From the NCBI RefSeq assembly GCF_030035675.1, contig NC_084489.1, positions 18,203,001 to 18,267,000 of the forward strand: a stretch of DNA of 64,000 nucleotides, read 5' to 3'. Numbering within the stretch: position 1 is the stretch's first letter; the number at the start of each line of letters is the position of its first letter. The DNA comes from Rhineura floridana. Taxonomy: Eukaryota > Chordata > Lepidosauria > Squamata > Rhineuridae. A model generated the notes under the pieces. That model made no database searches, was not told the DNA's origin, and saw only the letters and a program-made list of their open reading frames with translations. The position numbers were made by a program, and so were the translations under genes. Positions 59,101-64,000 of this stretch are shown piece after piece.

Positions 59101-62100
59101 CTGATAAGATCATTAGACATTAATTAGTATTAAAAAGCAGTTACTGAATAGTAGACTTGAAGAGATTTAACTCTAGAAATCTCTCCCCCCCCCATAAGAA
59201 GAGGGTATTTAATGCAGTTAGCAAGTCTTGGGAAAACCATGATATAGACAGTTCTCTGGCTGTGTTAATTTGGAAAAATGTTGCCCCAGAGTTCTCAGGA
59301 CATTCTGCAGGAAAGGGTTTGCATTTATTTTATTTATTTATTTATTATTTGATTTATATCCTGCACTTTCTCTCAGCAGGAGCCCAGTGTGACATTGTGT
59401 AAAGACCATCTTCTTTTAGTTTTTGAATGAATATTTGTCCTTCCATAGTCTTTCTGCACATTCCTTACAGCCTGCTAAGTTTCATACTAGTTGATGGTTG
59501 TCAGCTTTTTCTTATTTAATTTTGTTAAATTTTGCATGTGTACTTAAATTGTTTAGGTTGAAAACGAATATGGAAGTTACTTTGCCTGCGATTTTGATTA
59601 CCTTCGTTACCTGCAGAATCTTTTTCGTCAGCACCTTGGGGATGAAGTGGTGCTATTTACCACAGATGGTGCAAGCACATATTTCTTGAGATGTGGCGCT
59701 CTTCAAGGCCTTTATTCAACTGTGGATTTTGGACCAGGTTGGTGGCAATCTTAGGCTGCACAATTTACTTGGGAGTAAGTTTGTTGAAAATTTACTCCTA
59801 AGTACAATGGGACTTATTTTCAAGTAAACATGCAGAGATATGGGCATTTATATTTTTTTATTATTGTAGGAATGTAGGAAGCTGCCCTGAATGGAAGGCG
59901 CTTCCAGACTGTCATTATTTTTGTCACGTACTGGCAAATACAGGTTGTGCAGTTATAATTGATTGGGAGGTCTTCTGCAACAAACAGACTTCCACAAAAG
60001 ATTGGACTTTTTGCTATAAGGACAGTAGTAATGGGAAAATGCCCTGAAAAGTGTGGGATAACACTTGCTTTGATACAGCATCATCTAGTCTCCTGGCAAA
60101 CAAATCAGAATTAATGGTCAATACATAGGATGTTGGGAAGCGCCCTGAGCCAGACAAATGGTTGATCTGGTTTAGTATTGTCTATACTGACTGTCAGCCA
60201 CTGTCCAGGATTTCAGGGAGGGATGTCTCCCTGCCCTGCATGGAAATTCTGGGGATTGAACCTGGGTCCTTTTGTATGCAAAGTCCATGCTATACTGCTG
60301 AATCACAATCTAAAGGTGCAAGCCTCTCTTCTCAGCCCAGCAACAAGGCTTGCCCTTGATTAACTAGGGCTACTTGCCATAAATCTAATTGCCCATCCCC
60401 TGAAATCAGGTAGTGGTGGGAAGCATGTTGACTTTTGACAGTTGTTCAGGAAAAACAAAAAAAAGTAACTGGCCAAAACCTATTTATTTCTCCAATCCTT
60501 GCACAACAGTTTAGTTTATGTTCAGTAAGGTTTCTTAATAATAGATAGCTTCCCTTTTTCTGATCAGAGGCAATTTCATTCTTTGCCATAGTTAATCACC
60601 AATTCTTAGTTTTTCTGTTTCACAACATTTTTAATTAAATACAATTAAATACAATCAGAGGATCATATGGAAGATGTGTTCTATTTCCTAGCAGGGTGAC
60701 TGAGAGGATATAGAATTTTGCAGACTTCCCTCTTCACCACCATTGTTCCAAGGATGTTTGGGCCAGAAATGGGTTATTCTGGGTGTGGTTCGTGGGAAGC
60801 CCTTAAATCTGCCAAAATCAAAGCCCCTCCTTATTTCCCTGACACACTCCTGAAAAGGGTAAAAAGTACACCAGCCCTGGAGCTGGCATACTTGTTTTCC
60901 GTTCCATTAGTGCCAAAAGGAGGGATTCTTTTTTTTGAAGACCAAACCCAGGATGGGGGTGGGGAGTGGGGTAAGTGTCAGGAGTCCCATGGGAAGGGTG
61001 TGGGGTGGCGGCAATGAGGAGTCAGACGTTGAATGGGAAGAAGACACCAGTGATGCGTTTTCAGGCGTGCTGTGGACAGTGACAGCTCTGTCCCCATGAA
61101 TCCTGTTACCAGCAAGGAAGCCCATCCCCGCCAAGAGGAGGACTCTCCACCCATCTCTCACCCCTCTTCCTCTGCCCACTCCTCTGTCATCACCGCGTAG
61201 CCCTCCCCCTCCTGTTGAGAAGGACTCTTCTGAGTCTGCCCAGCCACCCTCACCAGCAATCTCAGTGGGCTCGCACTATCCCTCTGAGGAACAGTGCTCA
61301 TTTGCGTACGCATTCCCCATAGTGACTAGCAGGCCACGGAAGTAGGGTGCCCGCCAGATCAATGAGGGGACCTGTCTAGTTGTTGCGACAACGTCTTAAT
61401 GCAGTATAGTCGTGCCTTTCATCTTCTAGTTATGTGATAGAAGCCTGTGTAACCTGTAAGCTGATTCATGAAGTGCCTCGAACTTACTTTATCCATTAAA
61501 GCAACCAAAGAAAAACCCACTTCCGTGTCTGAGTCTGTCTTCATTGGTTTCGGGCAGGACAGGTAGGGGGCAGAGAATTTGCCCCACCTTCTGCCATGGT
61601 CAGTGCAAGCTAGCAGCATTTAGGTACTGGTGGTTTGTCTATTGCTGAATTCACCCCTCCCCCCCCCATTAGGATTGCCTTTCCTGAATATTTTGAATCT
61701 CTCCCTCCCATCTTTACAGTTCAGTTTCTCAACTTTGGCAAGACTTGCTAGTTGTGCCATTTTTGGTTTCCTCTAGAGGGAGATACTTACGCTGGAGGAT
61801 TTGGAAAATGTCTTCCATTAGTGTGGTATTACAGAGTTAAATGCTTGTAATAAACCTTTTACCAATATACTCTTAGTCTTTTTATTCAAAGATCTTGCTA
61901 TATCACTGTGGGATGGTGTTTTTTTAATTTCATGTTGTTTTTATTTGCATTGAGGTTAAGCGCTTGTGAGGGTCATTTAGATCCCATGTTGGTTCAACCA
62001 ACAGCAATACCCAAATGAACGTTCCTGTTAACAAGTGTGCTTTTAGTGTTCAGTTCAATTATTGATCTCAAGCAGCTCTCCAATGTGTTTTTTTTAAGTA

Positions 62101-62504
62101 AGCACATTTCCCACCCTTCTCCTCTTCTTTAATTTGTTTTCTCTGCTTATATCATTTCTCTTATTCTTCATCTAGATCCTCTATAGTCATACCATGGACT
62201 AGTCCGTGATTATTTAGAAAGTGTCCGTATATACTTGATTGACTCTACCCTTTGCAGTGCTTCCGATGCATGTGAAATGTAAAATGCCTGTTGAGATCAC
62301 GTGCAGCTTTGTGGAGATGTGTCTTTTCCATTTAAGCAGAGCCAATTGCAGTGTGTACTATACAGAAGTACTTGAGACCTGTAATAGCAGTGAAACAGCA
62401 GCATAGAAATAAGTTTTGACTCGTTTCTTTTTCATTGATTTGCAGGTGGTAATGTCACGGCAGCATTTTTATTTCAGAGACACAGTGAGCCTAAAGGCCC
62501 CTTG
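35109..62504 (+). CDS. GLB1: GLB1, lysosomal beta-galactosidase, exons 1-7 (gene continues to the right)
   Basis: Coding exons: 35109-35159, 51289-51458, 54867-55017, 56122-56182, 57688-57782, 59557-59737, 62446-62504, giving 256 codons of about 670. GLB1 (glycoside hydrolase family 35) removes terminal beta-galactose from GM1 ganglioside and keratan sulfate in the lysosome, bound to cathepsin A and neuraminidase 1. The N-terminal half of the TIM barrel is present. Active-site residues seen are Tyr75 (YVPWNFHEP), Glu121 (CAEWD) and the acid/base Glu180 (VENEYGSY), corresponding to human Tyr83, Glu129 and Glu188. The nucleophile (human Glu268) follows directly after exon 7, in exon 8, outside the window. 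Exon lengths 2-7 equal the human ones as I recall them. Confidence 0.97.
35738..37795 (+). mobile_element. CCHC-finger non-LTR LINE, degenerate, 5'-truncated
   Basis: Flanked by a 12-base duplication TGACAGATTGAA (35726-35737, 37796-37807). Encodes reverse transcriptase blocks: [83 protein letters not shown], then a C-terminal finger [18 protein letters not shown]. The frame is interrupted near 35900-35930, by a stop near 36280, by a loss near 36365, and near 36860-36900. The 3' end is AATAAAATCGATTGAT. It may be Vingi/ingi-like; the clade is unsure. Confidence 0.85.
37918..38239. mobile_element. 322-base MITE with long inverted ends
   Basis: Ends GGCCACATTCACGCCATACA / GGTGTGAATGTGGCC with complementary TTATTCC, CTTTAAACAGTCATG blocks inside. 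A 3-base ATA flank is repeated, which might suit PIF/Harbinger but is weak evidence. Confidence 0.7.
38366..38450 (-). mobile_element. L2-type 3' tail, minus strand
   Basis: TTTATTTATTTATT tail followed by TTATATACCACCC and GGCTCTCTGGGCGG, the reverse of an L2-like 3' end. Confidence 0.55.
38740..38910 (+). mobile_element. L2-type 3' tail with (TTAA)n run
   Basis: GCCACCCTGGGCTCCTGCTG, GGAGGAAGGGCGGGATACT, then about 13 units of AATT/TTAA. Same 3' end as the 6580-7065 L2. Confidence 0.7.
38911..40459. other. Part of GLB1 intron 1, no element named
   Basis: AT-rich sequence with only a decayed hAT MITE half at 40150-40280. Confidence 0.4.
40460..40760 (-). mobile_element. L2-type 3' end, minus strand
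   Basis: TTTATTAATTAATTAACT tail, GTATACCTCTTCATACTTG, CTAAGTGCTTTACAGT, then A-rich AAACATTAACATC text typical of the reversed 3' UTR. Confidence 0.5.
41200..41370. repeat. Direct repeat, about 123-base period
   Basis: GTTTAAATAGGTACCTGGAG occurs at 41212 and 41335 with similar flanks (TCCAG.CACG before, G-rich run after). Only two copies; origin unclear. Confidence 0.7.
41494..44100 (-). mobile_element. CCHC-finger non-LTR LINE with intact 820-codon frame
   Basis: A perfect 25-base duplication, 41469-41493 and 44101-44125 (starts GTTCAATATT, ends CAACACACTG), bounds a 2,607-base minus-strand insertion. The frame (stop at 41621) is open from the first codons of the element, so it is 5'-truncated and lacks the endonuclease. 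Residues in the 820-codon reading: reverse transcriptase from about 245, AGFREGAS 296-303, motif [12 protein letters not shown] 331-341, GVKQGC 390-395, YADD 433-436, [11 protein letters not shown] 581-591, C-terminal finger Cys742-x3-Cys746-x7-His754-x4-Cys759. It may be Vingi/ingi-like; L2 and R4 are less likely. The clean frame and exact duplication indicate recent insertion. Confidence 0.92.
44126..45085. other. Part of GLB1 intron 1, nothing identified
   Basis: No coding or repeat signature that I can name. Confidence 0.4.
45094..45540 (+). mobile_element. hAT transposon derivative carrying a BED zinc finger
   Basis: 447 bases between perfect 8-base duplications CTGAACAC (45086-45093, 45541-45548). 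Ends CAGGGCTGTGGAGTCGG / CCGACTCCACAGCCCTG. From ATG 45221 it encodes [38 protein letters not shown] and [10 protein letters not shown], a BED-type DNA-binding finger as at the N-terminus of hAT transposases; the catalytic part is missing. A second left end, CAGGGCTGTGGAGTTGG, begins at 45424, so the copy is chimeric. Confidence 0.92.
45549..46497. other. Part of GLB1 intron 1
   Basis: Only a GGGAGTAAG-family copy (46095-46260) is recognised; its GGATTGCAGCCTTAGT end is clear. Confidence 0.45.
46498..47828. mobile_element. 1.33-kb DNA transposon with about 250-base inverted ends
   Basis: Left arm 46498-46745 and right arm 47578-47828 are inverted copies: ACCTTGCGGTTTAAGAA, AACAGATATTTCTATCAAAC, GCAGGGAAATTGGGCAGCT, TCAAAATGCAAA and others match in reverse order. 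Outer motif ATTCACYAAYAGGCAAAAAA. The 0.83-kb centre has no transposase frame. Superfamily and target duplication not settled. Confidence 0.8.
47892..48265. repeat. Three-unit tandem repeat with purine-rich spacers
   Basis: Units start TGATCATTTGCATG at 47892, 48014 and 48174 and continue GGATTTACTCC, CAATCATG, GGATAGGTAAAACTG, then a GGA-rich stretch of different length. Periods 122 and 160. Confidence 0.85.
48740..49070 (-). mobile_element. CR1-type LINE, 3' end
   Basis: Starts CAAGAACATAAGAAGAACCT, CTGCTGGATCCAACCAG, CACAGTGGCCAATCAGATG and continues through ATGAATTTGTCTAATCCTCT, the reverse of the CR1 3' end. Confidence 0.8.
49760..49935. mobile_element. Hairpin MITE with TAACTTTTT-type ends
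   Basis: AAAAAGTAACTAAAATGTAA near the left and ATTACTTTTAAAAAGTAATC, TTCCAAGCTT at the right form inverted arms; related to 16796-16912. Confidence 0.55.
50400..50700. mobile_element. Two L2-type tails, facing each other
   Basis: Plus tail at about 50400-50500 (ends AAATCAAATAAATAAAATG) followed by a minus tail 50525-50700 (TTTGTTTGTTGT, TCCACCC, ATCCCAGGGCAGGTTAC). Confidence 0.5.
51289..51458 (+). CDS. GLB1: GLB1 coding exon 2
   Basis: 170 bases starting [20 protein letters not shown] and including [20 protein letters not shown] and MAGLDAIQT. Acceptor CTTTACAG, donor GTAGGT. The human NATQ glycosylation site at the exon start reads IAPQ here, so that N-glycan site is missing. Confidence 0.97.
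52453..52570. repeat. 73-base direct repeat inside the L1 derivative
   Basis: Two near-identical stretches (CTGTTAGGTCCAATAATTTC at 52453 and CTGTTAAGTCCAGTAATTTC at 52526) each followed by CCATTCTTCCATTATCAAT. Confidence 0.8.
52565..53206 (-). CDS. L1 ORF1-like RNA-binding protein, 213 codons
   Basis: Starts [19 protein letters not shown], with a long [17 protein letters not shown]-type coiled coil that in L1 ORF1p drives trimerisation, then an RRM. The usual C-terminal domain (about 70 residues) is replaced by a 12-residue tail ending KIIMGY. L1 ORF1p coats its own RNA in the cytoplasm as a nucleic acid chaperone. Whether this copy is expressed is unknown. Confidence 0.7.
   Translation of the reverse strand: MAIKKVAEILEVIMLQKIMDEIEITKQTLRQEMKTEFGKMKQELKEIGDLVREEVDEIRDTIGQALEDEKRKIKGKMQALEIGTNVELEKDLEFMDIRDKIYCLEFNVVSEEINEDTRDKAINVLDKFLDWNDMMELDIEKIYGINYRYVTMEKFSRDVPVHFVKKKNRDMTLQQYFSNTLRIDGKELFVIKEIPIRLLLYDYGYDSKIIMGY
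54867..55017 (+). CDS. GLB1: GLB1 coding exon 3
   Basis: 151 bases encoding [16 protein letters not shown] through [17 protein letters not shown], donor GTAAAT. Contains the active-site Tyr75 and Glu121 equivalents of human Tyr83 and Glu129. Confidence 0.97.
55018..56121 (+). other. GLB1 intron 3
   Basis: 1.1 kb, no element recognised. The 118-codon open frame near 55540 resembles nothing I know. Confidence 0.7.
56122..56182 (+). CDS. GLB1: GLB1 coding exon 4
   Basis: 61 bases, [20 protein letters not shown] plus one base. The acceptor sits at the end of a T-rich tract and the donor is GTAACG. Confidence 0.96.
56470..56545 (+). mobile_element. Sauria-type SINE head, decayed
   Basis: GGGTGTAGTGATGAAGAG, GGTCTAAGACCAGGGAGACC, GTTAAAATC: A and B box region of the same SINE as at 28093. 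Confidence 0.6.
56845..56930 (-). mobile_element. Sauria SINE / Bov-B tail, minus strand
   Basis: CTGCCTTCAAGACAATTCTG, ACTTATGGCGGCCCTG: reverse of the CGCCATAAGTC...CTTGAAGGCA tail. Confidence 0.65.
57688..57782 (+). CDS. GLB1: GLB1 coding exon 5
   Basis: 95 bases encoding [17 protein letters not shown] then [15 protein letters not shown]. Acceptor TTTCCAG, donor GTAAAA. Confidence 0.96.
57783..59556 (+). other. GLB1 intron 5
   Basis: 1.77 kb. Decayed hAT MITE at 58118-58210, GGGAGTAAG-family copy at 58705-58780, L2-type tail at 59324-59402 (TTTATTTATTTATTATTTG, TTTATATCCTGCACTTTC). Confidence 0.65.
59557..59737 (+). CDS. GLB1: GLB1 coding exon 6 (acid/base catalyst)
   Basis: 181 bases beginning [20 protein letters not shown] and ending [10 protein letters not shown] plus one base. 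Glu180 of NEYG is the equivalent of the human proton donor Glu188. The donor is GTTGGT, weaker than consensus but in the correct phase. Confidence 0.97.
60125..60312 (-). mobile_element. tRNA-Ala-like SINE
   Basis: TGTTGGGAAGCGCCCTGAGC, TTGTCTATACTGACTGTCAG, CCCTGCATGGAAATTCTGG, GGATTGAACCTGGGTCC, TATGCAAAGTCCATGC: reverse of the SINE head and body. Confidence 0.65.
60976..61561 (+). mobile_element. Solo LTR candidate (fossil)
   Basis: About 586 bases starting TGTCAGGAG and ending GGACA, with a CATTAAAGCAACC poly(A)-signal-like region and GTGTCTGAGTCTGTCTTC near the end, like the other two LTRs here. Flanking 5-base repeats are imperfect (GTAAG, GGTAG). No internal region. Family uncertain. 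Confidence 0.55.
62446..62504 (+). CDS. GLB1: GLB1 coding exon 7 (last in window)
   Basis: 59 bases encoding [20 protein letters not shown], donor GTATGA. The next residues in the family are INSEFY with the nucleophile Glu; they lie past the window. The NVT sequon matches human NIT, a known type of glycosylation site. A LINE fragment is inserted 78 bases downstream. Confidence 0.95.
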
Positions 62505-62582
62505 GTATGATTTTCCTCCTATGTACACATATTACTGCTGATGTGAGTACATAACAATACAAAGGTGGTAGCAGTAAGTCAT

Positions 62583-63152
62583 ACATACATAGATCATTTA
62601 TTTCAGTCATAGACCAGATACATAAAGTTACAAAACCAATAAAATATATCGGCTTCCATGACTACATAATTTAAAAAAATATATAATGTTTACAGATATT
62701 TAACCTGTATTTTTCTACAGGAGATAGTAGCAGCAACATATTTGGCAACCTTAAACGTAACCCGAGGGGAGTAATCCCCAAGTAAATAATAAATATAAAA
62801 ATGCTTGGATCTACCAGGAAAAAGATTTAAAATAGGAAAAAATAATTGTTGTCTTAAATCATGGTAAAAAGGACATCTCAGTAAAACATATACATTAGTT
62901 TCAATTTCGCCCATTTCACAAGGACAATTTCTCTCAATATACGGAACTTTGTTAAACTTGCCCTCCAATAAGGCAGAAGGGAGAACATTCATTCTTACTA
63001 GAGTAAAGGCTCTTCGGTGTTTAGGTAGTGTTAGATCCGTTAAATAGGGCATAGGAGAGAAACATCTAGGATTATATTTGTGCTTCCTTACAAGCATCAG
63101 ATGGTGTTGAAAATCAATATCCTTGATGCGTTGACAGATGGCCTTTCGAGCT
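62583..63152 (-). mobile_element. CCHC-finger non-LTR LINE, 570-base 3' end
   Basis: Perfect 14-base duplication TAGCAGTAAGTCAT (62569-62582, 63153-63166). Encodes the last part of the protein: LPKHRRAFTLVRMNVLPSAL, then finger CPCEMGEIETNVYVLLRC in which the expected His is Tyr, then KYVAATISCRKIQ. Tail AATAAATGATCTATGTATG. Lies 78 bases after the GLB1 exon 7 donor. Confidence 0.85.
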
Positions 63153-63166
63153 TAGCAGTAAGTCAT

Positions 63167-64000
63167 TGTTAGGGGTTGGTTGGAGTATAGCGTGTATATT
63201 GGATGCATAGGAACACTAAGGTGTTTCGCTGCTCTTTTGGGTGCCTCAAAAGAGCTTGATTTGTTGCAGACAAGGTACAAAGCAGCAGGGATGATAAACT
63301 GTGGGAGTTTAGCATATGTAGATAAAGTTTGTGGTGGGTGAGGAAGAATTGCACTTTGTAAAAAAAAAAAAAAAAAAGCTATTTTCTACTAGGCTTAATG
63401 CATGTGGGGTTTTTGTATATTCAAGTTGAAGTGGTCATTTTGTCCAAATGTTGGGGAATTGGGTAATTAGTTCAAGTTATTTTGAAGTATGCTCTCACTG
63501 TGCAAACGGAGGAAATCACCCATGGAAAACAGCTAAAGGAGAAAACGATGATCAGATGTTGGGTTCCTTCATCTTACAACATCAAAATCCAACTCCATGT
63601 CATAAGAAAGAGCCACCTAATATTAGCCTTTCAATCTGCATGATCCAGTTGTGTGCCACAGACATATGTGTTGTCTCTGGAGAGTGAAATAGAGGGGCAG
63701 TTGTCAGAGATGAAGGCCAATGGGGATGATTGATCCAGATAACTGAAGAGTCTATGTAGTTTAGTTTAGTGTTTGATTCCCAAGTTGAAATACCTGCTGA
63801 GCCATAAAGCTCACTAAGTGATCCCAAGCCAGGCACAATTCTCTGCCAAGTCTTCCTCATAGGGCTGTTATGCGGATAAAACAGGTATGTGTGTGGGTTA
63901 GTCTTCAGACTTCTGGGGCCTACTTTGTTGTTTACTGTAATTCCAAGGTCCATCATCTTGAGCCAAATTGAAAATAATAACGGGGGCGGGGGGAAGCCAG
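63167..64000 (+). other. GLB1 intron 7 (continues)
   Basis: Poly(A) run at 63359-63377, and a decayed tRNA-headed SINE at about 63735-63900 (CCTGCTGAGCCATAAAGCTC, ACTAAGTGATCCCAAGCCAG). No further exon seen. Confidence 0.6.

Larger units (their letters stand above)
59738..62445 (+). other. GLB1 intron 6
   Basis: 2.7 kb. GGGAGTAAG-family copy 59752-59840, tRNA-Ala-like SINE 60125-60312, solo LTR candidate 60976-61561. The rest, including 61640-62440, is unremarkable. Confidence 0.7.

Overview
The window is vertebrate nuclear DNA, most likely from a squamate (lizard or snake). The repeat mix points there: a Sauria-type tRNA SINE whose tail matches Bov-B, a Bov-B (RTE) LINE end, CR1 and L2 LINE ends, an L1-derived element, many hAT-like miniature transposons, and a non-LTR LINE lineage with a C-terminal CCHC finger. 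There is no bacterial-style gene packing. Genes are small exons separated by repeat-rich introns.

Two host genes are certain and stand head to head, as in human 3p22. CRTAP is on the minus strand and complete: seven coding exons between 24573 (start) and 11461 (stop), 406 codons. GLB1 is on the plus strand: coding exons 1 to 7 lie at 35109-62504 and give 256 codons. Its remaining exons, including the one with the catalytic nucleophile, lie beyond the right edge. All CRTAP and GLB1 introns are GT-AG. GLB1 exons 2-7 have exactly the lengths I recall for human exons (170, 151, 61, 95, 181, 59 bases). The two genes act in different places: CRTAP in the ER collagen prolyl-3-hydroxylase complex, GLB1 in the lysosome.

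Layout: 1-11460 is the flank and probable 3' UTR of CRTAP, with L2, Bov-B, SINE and hairpin transposon copies. 11461-24830 is CRTAP with a GC-rich first exon. 24830-34900 is the intergenic stretch: a 2.26-kb DNA transposon with 8-base target duplications, a SINE split by a solo LTR, a CR1 end, an LTR fragment, and a 5S rRNA-like sequence. 34950-35160 is the GLB1 promoter and first exon, with a CCAAT box, a GC box and a 16-base palindrome. 35160-51288 is GLB1 intron 1, holding two related LINEs in opposite orientation (one with an 820-codon open frame and a 25-base duplication), a hAT copy that still encodes a BED zinc finger, and a long inverted-repeat element. 51289-62504 holds GLB1 exons 2-7 and a 1.87-kb L1 derivative. 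62583-63152 is a third copy of the CCHC-finger LINE type.

The observations most worth a second look are the L1 derivative, which appears to keep ORF1 and only the tail of ORF2; the apparently young CCHC-finger LINE; the chimeric hAT copy; and the duplicated POU-octamer palindrome and the GLB1 promoter palindrome. Everything rests on reading the sequence; no database search was possible, and repeat family names are from memory.
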